DNA from: Vitellaria paradoxa
Taxonomy: Eukaryota > Streptophyta > Magnoliopsida > Ericales > Sapotaceae
Reading direction: 5' to 3'
Length of the DNA stretch: 64,000 bases
Assembly (NCBI GenBank): GCA_019916065.1
Contig: CM034236.1
Location: 52,790,690 to 52,854,689, forward strand
The position numbers and the translations under genes are program-made. Below, piece after piece: positions 1 to 11,392 of this stretch. The notes under the pieces were generated by a model that worked only from the letters and a program-made list of their open reading frames with translations, made no database searches and was not told the DNA's origin. Each line of letters opens with the position of its first letter. Positions within the stretch are counted from its first letter, which is position 1.

Positions 1-978
1 TTTGGGACCTCCATTGATCTTCAAAATAAATAAATAAATAATCAACTTCACAGGTAGGATAAAACAAACCCATGATACATATTGCCTCTGTGTCACCTAT
101 CAAAAAAATTGCCTTGATATTTTGTATTGCTTCTTTCACTTTTTTTTTTTTTTTCTTAATATTACTCACATTTTCAGGGGGAAAAAACAGCAGTAACCTT
201 AAGCAAACCTGACTTACCTTCTAAGAATTACTCGTGTCACCTCTATAATAGTCAATTAGGCAGTAAAAGAAAATTAAAATAATTATTATATTCAACCTTC
301 AATTATCTTTAGAGGATTTTCAATGCGTTTGGATATTCTCCGTGTTGGAGCAGTAACATCGACAGTTACACACTTGGAAGTATCCATTAAAATATGTGCC
401 AAATAATGACTGAACTTCCTACAGAAGAAAATTTGGTATATTTAAAATTGCCTAATTACCGTCCTGGTCAAACTACAGTAGTCTATTTGGGTTAGACCTA
501 TGCTTCAAATAGAACTATGGAAGTTGAAGTTTGATCATAGAAACAAGAAGATGAAACATCACCAAACCTTAGGCTCTTTCATGTTAAGAGCTTGAAGAAG
601 CAAGCTAGAAGGCCGTTTTGAAAACTTTTCTAAATGTCGTTCTTGTTTCTTCAAATTTACTTCTCTTAGAAACATTAAAGATAAATAACAAAGATAATAA
701 GATGCATATTGTGTTAAAAAAAAAGTCAATCCTGCCTCTCAAAGTAAATGTTCTAAGTATCCTAGAGTTCCTACAAGACAACTTAGGGGGCGTTTGGAGT
801 GACAAAAAGTAAGACAAAGTGAGATAATTTGAGATAATTTGTATATTCGTAATTCGTGTAGTAAGATAAAAAGTTTATAACTTTTAGAGATTTTTAGAAT
901 TTTTTAGCATTTTTCAATGCGCCAAACGCACCCTTAGTGTAATAGCAAAAAGCAAAAACGAATAATGAGGTAATATAC
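1..978. other. Intron of the hydrolase gene, no further exon found
   Basis: This is the sequence after the exon 4 donor (GT at 978-977, minus strand). I looked for the expected next exon with the GQSMGGA-like nucleophile motif on the minus strand and did not find it, so the intron probably continues past the left edge. It contains MITE copy A1. Confidence 0.5.
786..933. mobile_element. MITE family A copy, TTA target duplication
   Basis: A 148-bp element starting GGGGGCGTTTGGAGTGAC and ending GCCAAACGCACCC, so the terminal repeats are inverted and near-perfect. TTA flanks it at 783-785 and 934-936. The interior carries a GAGATAAtTTG.GTAATTCGTG core found in about fifteen other places in the window. 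Termini and 3-bp TTA duplication fit Tourist/PIF-Harbinger MITEs. It lies 45 bp from a splice donor of the hydrolase gene. Confidence 0.85.
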
Positions 979-3135
979 CTATGATTTTTGAGTAATGATT
1001 GATGACATCATCAACCAGGATATCAAAGCTCGGAATATATCCATGAAGACCTTCTGAAAGACCAAATCCAGGATAATCCATTGCAAAAACTCCATATCTA
1101 GACGATACTAACTTCCTAGCAATTCCTGCAAACAATTCCATAAAAAATTTACACTCCATTTGTTACAAAATATGAATCTACTACCTCTAGTTCATATTTT
1201 GAACTACATGCCTTCAAAAAGAAATGTGCAGGTGTCTCCATAACCAGGACAATAACAAACCACCGCTTTGGGGGAACAGGTTTCTGGAAGCCAACTTTTT
1301 GTGAAAATTTCCACTCCTCTAGAGTTCACTTCATAAGACTGTACCACAGAATCTCAAAATGATCATTGCTACATAAACATTCTTGTAAGACATACATCAA
1401 TTGCATTATCAAAACGACTACAACAATGCAACAGTTCTATGGATGTGTAGCTCTAGCATAAAAAGTGAGTGCATTCAAAAGGACGTGGGAAAAAGCTAAG
1501 CATGATTGCCCAGTTTCAGTTGCCATAAGTACAGATTTACAAATAACCAATAAATTTGTGTTTTAAAGTAGAAATAAGCCATTAATTGAATTCATAGATA
1601 TGAAGTAATTCAAAGTTAAAAGTAGTCTAAAGACTCTTTAATGCAATTCCAAAAAATAAGATAGCTGCAACAATTAGGGAGTTTACTTTAGGTGCATGTG
1701 AAAAAAGCATTGGTGTAAACTCAACTCAAACTTAACAAAGTATTAGTCCCAAACTAGTGGGGCTACGTGAATCCATTTGGTGTTTAAAAAGAAAAAAAAA
1801 ATAAAAAGAACAAATAAAAAACGAAAGGATTTACCTCATTCACCTTCACTCCATCACATGGAAACTGTAATCCAAGTAAAAACAAATAAATCATTATCAC
1901 TACCAAAACATAAGGAAAGTAGCTCAGAACTGTGAAACATCAGATGCCCCTTTAACCAGGGTAGAGAAAAAGAGAAAGAGACCAATGAATAATGAAATGA
2001 CAAACAATAACATTGAAAATATCACAATTAAAAGAAAAAAGAACCTGGCACAAAATACTAATCAGTTCACAGAGGCAGAAGATATGCACTTAAAACAGAA
2101 AGAACTGCAGAAAAGTAACAAAGACTCTGTTTGCTTCTTCAACAGACTGGAAGAAAAAAAATAAAAAATGGATATATTGAATTTCATCACTAACCATTAC
2201 CAATTAATTCCAATTATTTTCCATCATGTTTCCAAGAAGAAATACAGGGGATAGGCACAAGCTAAAAAAAATTCCATAACGTATTAATTAAAAGAATTAA
2301 TTTTTGTGCAGGCGTTGTGTGCAATATGTGAACCACGCATCAATGTAACCTAATCATTACTTAAGGGAAATATCATAAGCTTAAAATTCTCAAGTCATTT
2401 CATATACCTTTTTCTCTCAAGTGCAATATGCGGAACAGGTTAATAAACTATCTACAAATTAAAACGACCATTATGAAGCCTATTTAAAGATGATGGGGCC
2501 AATATAGTCTTCTGATAACTCCCTACCCCCACCCTCATATGTAATTTTCCTTTTGTCCTTTCCATGTATCAGTAATGACATTTTTGCCTCATAATTTTAG
2601 TACCTGTCCACCCAGTTTCTTTACTTAATCCACCCCAACTAATCTTCAAAATCCCTAACAATTAAATGTGCTTCGTCTCCCCATGTCACTTTTTCACACA
2701 AAAGCACACCATTTATGCACATGCGCCACATGGTCAAATCAATTAATAATAGCAATAGCAATCCCCAGTCCAGTGACAACATACCCTCCATCCTCAATTC
2801 CTGTCTCTATCACATTAATCAACACTAAAACCATCGTCGATAGAACAAATTCAGATAATCAAAATACACTGATAAGTAACTCGGTCAAGCTCGAACAAAA
2901 ATCAAAACTCCTGAAACAATTAGATAAGTTTATGATGAAAAAAAAAAAAGGAATGACCAGAATCTAGCAGCAATACCTTGAACAAGAAATGATCGATCGA
3001 GAGCTGAATTTCTTTGAACGCCTCGCGAGCGCGACGCCTCGCGGCCACTTCTTCCATATCGGCGTCCAAGATCTCCTGCACTTCCTGACTGACTCCTTTG
3101 AACTTCGTCCCCTGTACTGCTCTCTCATCACCCAT
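979..3135 (-). CDS. Monoacylglycerol-lipase-like alpha/beta hydrolase (5' part, four exons)
   Basis: Minus-strand gene; its 3' part lies beyond the left edge. I see exon 1 at 3135-2977 (53 codons, starting MGDERAVQGT), exon 2 at 1864-1835 (30 nt, FPCDGVKVNE), exon 3 at 1338-1212 (SYEVNSRGVEIFTKSWLPE onward) and exon 4 at 1125-979 (GIARKL, MDYPGFGLSEGLHGYIPSFD). Phases agree at every junction, giving about 154 residues. The order matches plant MAGL-like / caffeoylshikimate-esterase-like proteins, soluble serine hydrolases acting on lipid or phenolic esters. The GxSxG nucleophile and the Asp and His should lie outside the window. Intron 3 (1211-1126) reads GC-AG. The usual HG motif reads PG (residue 94). 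A MITE sits in the intron after exon 4. Family assignment is firm; substrate is unknown. Confidence 0.87.
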
Positions 3136-3266
3136 CGTACAGCAAACCCTAGCCCAAAATTCTAACAGAGATTCGAATGCTTCTGTTCAGAGCCCATATT
3201 AGCAAGAACGAGTAAAAGGAAAAATCCAAGTGCAACAACCTTTGCAGTGGCAGTTATTTTAGAGTA

Positions 3267-3284
3267 CATATATATATACATATA
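3267..3284 (-). promoter_or_regulatory. TATA-like tract upstream of the hydrolase gene
   Basis: An alternating TA tract 130-150 bp before the minus-strand ATG at 3135 could serve as the TATA box. A GA/CT-rich tract at about 3366-3392 lies further upstream. This is inferred from position only. Confidence 0.35.
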
Positions 3285-3554
3285 GGTGGATCAATGAATG
3301 TGTGTACCATGTAACGGGTGCCGTCTGCAAGGCTTTGCAGGCTTCAATGCCATTGACAAGCGTGTAGAGAGAGAGTCTAGAGAGAGAGTGTGGAGGAAGC
3401 CCCGGGAACGAAGGCGATGGATCTGGCATGTGGGTGAGATATCCGACTTGGCGAATATTAGTGGTTGAGGCGTGAGGCGAGGGGGAGGAATATGCGATCT
3501 TAGTGGTGAGTCACTGAGTCGTTGACTGCTGATGATATCCTTTTGGAAATTAGG

Positions 3555-3696
3555 ACCGGTTAAAATTAATTAAAATTTATTAAATTTATTAATTATTTAT
3601 ATTTTTTTAATTAAATTTTATCACATATTAATTTTATATTCAATTTTTCTATTTTTAGTATACTTCTTATTAAATTTTTGATAACCAAACATCTTT
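3555..3696. repeat. Truncated family I MITE copy
   Basis: This AT-rich stretch shares the interior (TTAAAATTyAyTAAA, ATTAAATTTTATCACATAT) and the right end (CAACCAAACA-like, here GATAACCAAACATC) of the complete family I element at 62937-63075. The left terminus is missing. Confidence 0.5.
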
Positions 3697-3710
3697 TGAA
3701 AAACAATACT

Positions 3711-4447
3711 GGGTCCTTTATCCGATAATAAGAATAATATTAATATTAAATTATTACTATTATTATTAAATAATCTTACTATCAAAAAAGGCGGGCGGTA
3801 TCACATCTTTCTCTTTTGTGGTCGGAGAAAAGTCTGCAGTCGCTACTCATGGGTGCGTACTGGGTGAAATCTGTCCCGTGGTCCTATTCGGCAAAGAATC
3901 ACGAGGGGATAAACCAGCCTAGGCAAGTCCTGGCTAACCGACTCAGCCGAGAAGGCTATTAGATGGCCCTCCACAATTAGAGGAAGGACTGCCCCAAGAG
4001 GAGTCGAACCCGGGACCTATTAATTCCAGGCCCTTCAACCCGCCATTCAAACCAATTCGACTACCCCTTTCGGGACATATCACATCTTTTTCTTTTCCCT
4101 TGCATCGCACGTTATTTACTGGATACGTTGGACAACTTGGGTGTGTGGATGGAAAAAATATATACATACATATATATATATATATATATAAGTATTTAAA
4201 CGATTAAAAAATGCAATAAAGTACATAAATTTCATGTAAAAGTGATGCAATAAAATCTGATTGAAATAAACTGATAACGTTTGATTTTTTTGGTCTATCT
4301 AATACCTCATAAAAAATATAAAAAATTAATGTAGAAATAATTTATGATAAAATTTAATTTGAAAAAGTTAATAATTTTTTATATTTTTTATTACTTTTTT
4401 GGAAATTATTTAGAAAAATATCGGGTCCTTTCGTTTGCTAGTGATTC

Positions 4448-4478
<31 letters not shown>

Positions 4479-4826
4479 AATAATCCGACTGTCAAAAAAG
4501 GCGGGCGGTATCACATCTTCCATTCTTCCTGTTTTCCCTTGTATCGCACGTTATTTGATGGACACGTTGAACGACTCAGGGGCATTTGGATGGAAAAAAT
4601 ATATATAAATATTTATATATGTAGGAGGTGATTAAATGACAAAAAAAAAAAATTACAGTAAAGTACATAAACTTCGTGTAAAAGTGATGTCAAAGTTGAC
4701 AACTTTGAGTACTTTTGGGTCGATCAAACATTATCTCATAAGATAAATAAAAAAATGTAAAAATATGTGATAAAATTTAATTCAAAGAAGTTAATAATTT
4801 TTTATAATTTTTATAATTTTTTGTAT
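3711..4826. repeat. Tandem duplication of about 0.4 kb, one unit split by a SINE
   Basis: Unit 1 (3711-4400) and unit 2 (4423-4826) are direct repeats. Both start GGGTCCTTT, continue into an (AAT)n tract, then AAAAAAGGCGGGCGGTATC, a block with TCGCACGTTATTT, then GGATGGAAAAAATATATA, and end in GTTAATAATTTTTTATA. Removing the 260-bp SINE and one target duplication from unit 1 brings it to about the length of unit 2. Unit 2 therefore preserves the pre-insertion site. Confidence 0.8.
3818..4077 (-). mobile_element. tRNA-derived SINE with 19-bp target duplication
   Basis: Read on the minus strand, the element has a tRNA-like 5' part with B box GGTTCGACTCC, followed by a body (TTGCCTAGGCTGGTT, AGTACGCACCCATG) shared with the SINE at 18401-18660. 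It is flanked by TATCACATCTTTCTCTTTT (3799-3817) and the same sequence with one change (4078-4096). It resembles plant tRNA-derived SINEs of the Au type, but I am not sure of the family. Confidence 0.85.
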
Positions 4827-5178
4827 TTTTTAAACAGTCCCTTCGTTTTTTGGGTTTGTTTTAAAAATGTTACCCAATTTTATAAAAATGATTAAAAAAT
4901 ACTTTAAAATTAAAATTGAATAAGAAAAATTAGTTGTCAAAATAAACCAAAGTTAATCCAAATAACATGTAAACGACTCGAATATGATAATTCAAAATTC
5001 ATATGACTTGGCTTAATTTTAAAATAGATTAATTATTTAATATATTTATAAAAAATTTTAAATATTTAAAAATAAACATGGTAAGCATAGCTTTATTTTA
5101 CCAATAAAAAAACTTTTAATAATCATCACGTAATAAATCAATTTTCATAATTAAGTTATGTTGCGATTTTTTTAATAT
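4097..5178. other. Gene-free AT-rich DNA
   Basis: This holds a (TA)n tract at 4166-4191, the second unit of the tandem duplication and diverged AT-rich sequence. I see no gene. Confidence 0.5.
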
Positions 5179-5336
5179 GGGGTTCATTTGGCGCGATATA
5201 AAATGTTACAAAATTTTAAAAATATCTAAAAACTTTAAAAATTATTTACTTTTTATTTTACTGTATGAATTATAAACCCACAAATTATCTCAAATTATTT
5301 CACTTTATCGTACTTTTTATCACTCCAAATACTCCC
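5179..5336. mobile_element. MITE family A copy, inverse orientation
   Basis: It starts GGGGTTCATTTGG and ends CACTCCAAATACTCCC, with the family A interior (TTTTACTGTATGAATTATAA, TATCTCAAATTATTTCAC). The TIR has several mismatches and no clean duplication is visible. Confidence 0.65.
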
Positions 5337-5480
5337 ATAACAACACAGCATTTCTCTCTAAACAGTAATTGACTCTGAGTAAATTCTAAAACTAAATAAT
5401 TGATTTAAGAAGTATAAAAGAGGGTATACTTTTTATTTTCATAAGGTGACATTTTACAAATACGATGTCATAAAAATGTT

Positions 5481-5889
5481 GGTAGCGTTTAGAATGATAA
5501 AAAACAAGAGAAAACAAAAAAAAAACGTGATTTAGGTTAACTTTGGCGGAATAATCTGTTAGAACGGATTTACCAGACCGTTCTAACGGATTCAAATTTT
5601 GTCACTCATTTTTTCAAGACTGTGGGAACGGTTTTCCAAATCCGTTCCCACGGATTCAAAAAATGTCGTAAAAAATAGCAACAATGGTACTTGTTTAAAA
5701 GTTTTAACTGGAAGAATACGATTATTAAAAAAAAACTTACGCGTTAGATTAACCTTCTTCTGAACTGTTGATTTTTTTAAGCGAACTTTGAGTTTTTAGT
5801 GAGGCGGAAAAATTTTAAATTAGTAATGGCGGAAAATAAAACAGAGTTTTTGGAGATTTATTTTGTTTTTTAGAATTCTAAACGGTGCC
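5481..5889. mobile_element. MITE family B copy, GTT target duplication
   Basis: A 409-bp element with ends GGTAGCGTTTAGAATG and AATTCTAAACGGTGCC, flanked by GTT at 5478-5480 and 5890-5892. The family B hallmark is an internal palindrome-rich block: a CCGTTCCCACGGATTC unit beside GGGAACGGTTTTCCAAAT, and here also an extra CCGTTCTAACGGATTC pair. The right half carries the conserved TTAGTAATGGCGGAAAA segment. No coding sequence is present. Confidence 0.8.
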
Positions 5890-6384
5890 GTTATACAGTA
5901 GTTATGCAATTAACGTACGTGTGTGTTTATTTTACTTTTGTATAAATATTTAATTGATTATGAGTAAATCTATTATTCTTTGTTAGAAAATATTTTATTC
6001 TTAAAATTGATTTGATTTTAAAATAAATAATTGATTTGAATTAAATTTATTTAATAAATGAAATTTTATATTTAAAACAAATATTTAAATTCAATTACTG
6101 AATCATAATTCTCATATTTAAAATTGAAATTGAAATAGAACTAAATTGATTAATCCCATGCAATATGAGATATATGAGTAAATTTATTCACTTATTTAAG
6201 TAACTTAAAAAAAAAAAAAAATTTCTCTACATTATATATTTTTAGACTGAATTTTAAATGATCACAAAATCTCAAAATTAAGATTATAAAAAATTAAATT
6301 CGTAAAGACCTCATTTTAATATTAAACAAGAGAGTTGATAAAAAAATTTCACTAACTTTATTTTTTCAAATAGAGTATTACTTA

Positions 6385-6953
6385 TGCACTGTTTGGAGTG
6401 CTATAATACGCCAAAAAACTTCATAAAACTCCAACAATCTCTATAACTCATTAAAATTCTCTATCACATTTTTATTTTCCCGCCTTTTACTAATTTCAAA
6501 AATTTTTAATATTTCATTAAAAAAATAAAAAATTCATAACGAGATTAATCGAGTGCAAAATTTTTTTTTTCATAATCATATTATTCGCGTTGAAAGCTTT
6601 CAAACGAGTACTATTGTTGCTAATTTATCACTATTTTTTTAAATCCGTTATAACAGATTTGGACAAAACTGTTCTAACAGTTTACCGATATAGAATCCGT
6701 TAGAATTGATTTAGAAGGCCGTTCTAACGGTTTTGGCATTGTTCAGAGAGAAAAAAAAAAAGCATGTTTTTTGAATCCTTTAGAATGGATTTAGACAAAC
6801 TGTTCTAACGGTTTTGATAACGATTTTGGGAAATCGTTCTAACAGTTTTGGTACTGTTTATCTCTAAAAAACGTGGTTTGAAAATAAACACCAAACACCA
6901 TTCTTTATTTCAAATCATAGTTTTTCTTGTTTTTTATCACTCCAGTCGTTACC
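6385..6953. mobile_element. MITE family B copy with expanded palindromic core, TTA duplication
   Basis: A 569-bp element in reverse orientation relative to the copy at 5481. It starts TGCACTGTTTGGAGTG, ends CACTCCAGTCGTTACC, and is flanked by TTA (6382-6384 and 6954-6956). The palindromic core, single in most copies, is repeated about three times between 6640 and 6850 as alternating ATCCGTTagAAcGGATT and CCGTTCTAACGGTTTT units. Confidence 0.8.
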
Positions 6954-6956
6954 TTA

Positions 6957-8344
6957 AAGAAGAATCGAGAAAGCCGAAAACAAAACAAATAGAGGAAAGC
7001 AAAAGGTGTTGTCTTGCCCACTTGCTCACCGAACTAAAAACAAGACCATCACATTTTCTTGGCAATTAATTTGAAAGAACAACAATCTTACTCAGCAGAA
7101 GTAGTACATTTTCATTTGAAAGAATTATATGCATTTTCTTTAATAAATAAGGACAGATAAGTGCCAACCTTTGTCATTATAAATATTATAATTTAGATAA
7201 AGCTATTTCGTTTATCCATCTTGCAAGTTAATTATCAATACTATATTAGCAAGTAACGTTACTTAGAGGATAAAAGAAACTCATGAATTCTGAAATTGGC
7301 ATTATTAAATTAAAATTCAATGATTCAAATATATTAATATATTTTAAAAAATATTTGAATAAATTTAAACCGTTAAATTTCAATTTAACGGTTCAAAGAG
7401 TTAATGTCACAACGCTAATAGTAACCTTACTGTTAGCCTCCTCCCCTCAAAGTTCAGTAATACTATATTTGTGTCACATTTTTATTATTATAAAAGTGTC
7501 AAAAAAAAAAAAATAAATACCTTTTTACAACTTGTCTAACCTTAAACAATAAAGAATATTTTTACATTTTTACTATGGCACAATTGTCCAAAAAGTTTTA
7601 GATATCCACATTTTTACAACACTTTTTAACCTTAAATAATAAAGAATATTTTTGTCATTATAAAAAACTTAACAGGCTTATTTTAGTGAGCATGCACCTA
7701 CTAATTGCATTACGCTTGTAGCGTAAGGATTGATTTGGGAATGATAATTTACTTTTCTTTTTTTAGTTTTTTCATCTTATATAATTTTTTTACTAACTTT
7801 TTATTTTTTACTTTTTTGTTTTGTAACTTTTAAGTATTTTATTCATATTATTAAAAAAATTACAAAAAGATTATCGTATCGTTTTTTTTTTTAAATCACT
7901 TTATTTTTTTATAAGATAAAACTACAATAAAATTGTGTAGTCTCTATTTTTTTAAATATATTTAATATAAATATTTAATTATGAATTCTCAAATTAAAAT
8001 TTTATCAACATTTTAACAAAAATAACATAAAATTTTGAAGGACTTATTGGACTTAAAATAAAGTACATAAATGGGATTCCGTACATCGCTCGCAACCCTT
8101 CAACAGTATAAAAGAAATATTTTAGAAAACTGCTAATTTGATAGAAAATACGATTAAAAAATCAAACATAAATAATCTGACAGTAAAAATTTGATAAATA
8201 AATTATATTTATAATTTTTTATCCTAAAACATACTCATTCACATTCATCTAGTAAATTTTTTTTTTGTCTAATTTTTTAGTTGTATAACATTATTCTCTT
8301 TCTTTTTATGTTCTTAATATATATAGATATATTAGATATTTTCT
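6957..8344. other. AT-rich DNA without a recognised gene
   Basis: Low-complexity AT sequence. Two small perfect palindromes are visible: AAGTAACGTTACTT near 7251-7264 and a TTACGCT/AGCGTAA hairpin near 7709-7726. No coding sequence could be supported. Confidence 0.5.
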
Positions 8345-9415
8345 GTACCTAAAGACACATAAATATAATTTTACTTACAAATAACTCAAATGTAAATTTG
8401 TTTTATAAATTTACATGAAAAATTATAAAAATAAAAATCATTGATCAAAATAGATTAATATAATTATACAGTATTTAATAAAAGTATAAAATTTTATTAC
8501 TTATTATAAATATTATTATATTTTTAAAAATATTAATTTAAAAACTTTTATTAAAAAAAAGTCAACAAAATATGAGAATAGTAAGAGAGTATTTCCATGA
8601 AAAATGACCTAAAAGACAACAAAAGTGAAGAGGAACTGAAAAATAATTTTAACTATCAAGTAAATTCAACAATTAAAAATATCCCAAAATCAAATTCTTT
8701 AACTTGCTTATTATGTAGATGATACAAAAAGTGTAAAAGTATATATATTTAAAATTTTAAGTTTTAAATACATTAAAATTGAATTTATAATTTAAACATT
8801 TATTCTTTAAGAAATTTTAAGGAAAATTAAAGTTTACTTTTTTTAAATAAAAAACTTAGTTAATTTTGTCTAATAGGTATTCATATATTGTTTAATAAAT
8901 ATGTAAAATTTTATTATTTATTACAAATAATCACATTTTTTAAAAAAAATTCCATGATTTGATTTTGTATATTTTGAATTTATTACCTCTTATACTTTTA
9001 AATACATGCATTTTTATATTATTTGTATCATCTATATAATAAGTAAGTTAAAAAATTTGAAATTGGTATATTTTTAATTGTTAGATTTACTTAATGGTCA
9101 ATATTATTTTAATTTTTCACTCCACTTTAATTGTTTTTTAAGTCACTTCACATAACAATACTCTCTTACTCTTCTCATATTTTATTGACTATTTTTTATA
9201 AAAGTTTTAAATTAATATTTTAAAAAATATGATAATATTTATAATAAATAATAAAATTTTGCACTTTTATTAACTACTGTATAGATACATTAGTTTTTTA
9301 TTAATAATTTTTATTTTTACAAATTATTTTTACAGTTTTTCATGTAAATTTATAAAATAAATTTATATTTAAATTATTTGCAGGTTAAATTATATTTTTA
9401 TATATTTAGGCATAA
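8345..9415. repeat. Large inverted repeat (foldback), arms about 0.4 kb
   Basis: The left arm (about 8345-8760) and the right arm (about 9000-9415) are reverse complements at perhaps 80%. Examples are AAATTTACATGAAAAA on the left against its complement near 9340, TATGAGAATAGTAAGAGAGT against ACTCTCTTACTCTTCTCATA near 9160, and the TTATGTAGATGATACAAA motif against TTTGTATCATCTATATAA near 9030. The spacer is about 240 bp. A rearranged single arm lies at 39870-40190. This fits a foldback transposon or two head-to-head copies. Confidence 0.7.
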
Positions 9416-9574
9416 GTAATATAGGTAGAAAGGAAAAGTTGTGACAGTTGAAGCTGTCACTCCATGTTCATTAATTTAAGTTTTGCTTGAATTAACGGTT
9501 ATTGATATATGACAAAATGTCAAATAAATAATTAATTTTCTATTTGTTTAAAATAAAAAAACATTAAAGCTCTT

Positions 9575-9724
9575 TCTAAGGTAATAACAAATTTTAAAAA
9601 ATAATAAAAAATATTAAAAAAATCTAACAGTTATTTATTTTTTATCTCTGTATGAATTATGAACCCATAATTTTTTTACTTTATGTCATTTTATTTCAAA
9701 ATTTTTTACTTTAAAAACATTCTA
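9575..9724. repeat. Degenerate family A MITE copy
   Basis: The family A interior (TTTTTTATCTCTGTATGAATT, CCCATAATTTTTTTAC) is recognisable. The GTTTGG ends have decayed. Confidence 0.5.
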
Positions 9725-9914
9725 AATATAAAAAATATAATAAAATTTAAATTTAAATTTTCAAAACGAATGGTCAGCAAATCAAAAGATCTCAAAGACA
9801 ATTAATGATCAAAAGCTTTGTTGGCCGAGCCACGTTGGACAAAACCCCTACGGGAAGCCGCTACAGTGGAAAACCCCCGAGACAACCGTTACATCAAGTG
9901 ACCGGTTTTATTAT

Positions 9915-10051
9915 GACCTCGTTTAGCGTGATAAAAAATAATAATAAATAATAAAAATTTTTAAAATTATTTACTTTTAATTTTACCGTACGAATTACAA
10001 ATTCATAATTTATCTCATTTTATATTATTTTTTATCACTTCAAACGCACCC
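9915..10051. mobile_element. MITE family A copy
   Basis: Ends ACCTCGTTTAGCGTGATA and TATCACTTCAAACGCACCC are inverted, with the family A interior TTACCGTACGAATTACAAAT between. The right end abuts the Helitron-like element. A short GC-rich unique stretch (about 9825-9905) lies just upstream and I cannot classify it. Confidence 0.65.
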
Positions 10052-10203
10052 TATACAGAAGATATTGGTGATATGTCTCATACGATACACGAAGTTATCA
10101 TATTATATTGTTAAATCGATGCATACTACCACATGATAAAACAGTTAAGTTATAAAAATATATTTAAAAATAATATATATTGTTGTTTATGTAAATTCAA
10201 TTA

Positions 10204-10350
10204 AGGGAGCGTTTGAAGTGACAAAAAGTGAGATAAAATGAGATAAGTTGTTGGTTCATAATTCGTGCAGTAAGATAAAAAGTGAAAAATTTTTAGAAGT
10301 TTTCAGAAATTTAAAAAAAAATTTTTTTTTTAGTAAACCAATTGCAACCT
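10204..10350. mobile_element. MITE family A inserted in Helitron-like copy 1
   Basis: The left end TTAAGGGAGCGTTTGAAGTGA is close to the element at 39650. The right end is degenerate (AGTAAACCAATTGCAACC). The other two Helitron-like copies lack this segment, so it was inserted later. Confidence 0.65.
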
Positions 10351-10923
10351 AAATGGTGAATGTAAAACAAATTAAATATTGATACCATCAATAATATCAA
10401 TTCAATTAAATTCAAATTTTAATAAATAAAAAGAAAAGAAAAAATAAAAAAGTTAAAGAATAATAATGCTTAATAATATAATTAAATAATTTTTATAATT
10501 ATTATCTCTACTCTTCTTACTACAGTATATATATATATAACATATAAAAATTTACAAAATATATATCAATTATATATAAAAATTTTTAAAAATTAAAATT
10601 TAAGTATGTACTTAACAAGTTAAATAAAAAAATTATTGTAATAAAAAGTTTCTAAAAAATTTGAAAGAAAAAAAAGATTTTGTATCTATTTATAAATTTT
10701 GCATATAAGAGAGTCATATTTTATTTAGATTATAATACTATTTTGAAATCGTATTTTATTTTAATTATAATACTATTCAGATCGAATTAAAAGTTAAAAT
10801 CTAAAAACAAGTCTAAGTGGCACTTCAATTAGATTTATTTATTCATTGCAATTTTTTTTACTTTATAATATTATGTCATATATTTTAATAAATAATATTA
10901 CAATATATATAATTTTAGTAAAT

Positions 10924-11392
10924 AATATTACAATTTAATTTAAGATATATCACCTATTATGTTTAATGATAAAAATAATAAAAGACATGTAATTTGTTAA
11001 TAAATTAAAATATTTATTTAACAAATTAATTATTTTTTATTATTTTATTCAATAATAATTATTATATTTATTATTTTAAAATAATAACTTATTAAATTAT
11101 AAAAATTAAGAATAAAAATTATATAATAATTAAATAGAAGTGTCGATTAAATAAAAATATTACAATTTAATTTAAGATATATCACCTATTATGTTTAATG
11201 ATAAAAATAATAAAAGATATGTAATTTGTTAATAAATTAAAATATTTATTTAACAAGTTAATTATTTTTTTATTATTTTATTCAATAATGTTTATTATAT
11301 TTATTATTTTAAAATAATAACTTATTAAATTATAAAATTTAAGAATAAAAATTATATAATAATTAAATAGAAGTGTCGATTAAATAAAAATA
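10924..11392. repeat. Tandem duplication, period 232 bp
   Basis: AATATTACAATTTAATTTAA starts a unit at 10924 and recurs at 11156. Both units run to the same AGTGTCGATTAAATAAAAAT end and are almost identical. The sister elements have one unit, so the duplication is specific to this copy and recent. Confidence 0.85.

Noticed and set aside
1..40. Next hydrolase exon at the left edge
   Set aside because: An AG acceptor-like site is present, but the following codons in no frame match the expected family sequence.
3950..4070. Functional tRNA gene
   Set aside because: The B box is good, but the acceptor and anticodon stems do not form; it is the head of a SINE.
3943..4167. 74-codon ORF on the minus strand
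   Set aside because: It runs through the SINE at 3818-4077 and its flank, with no protein signature.
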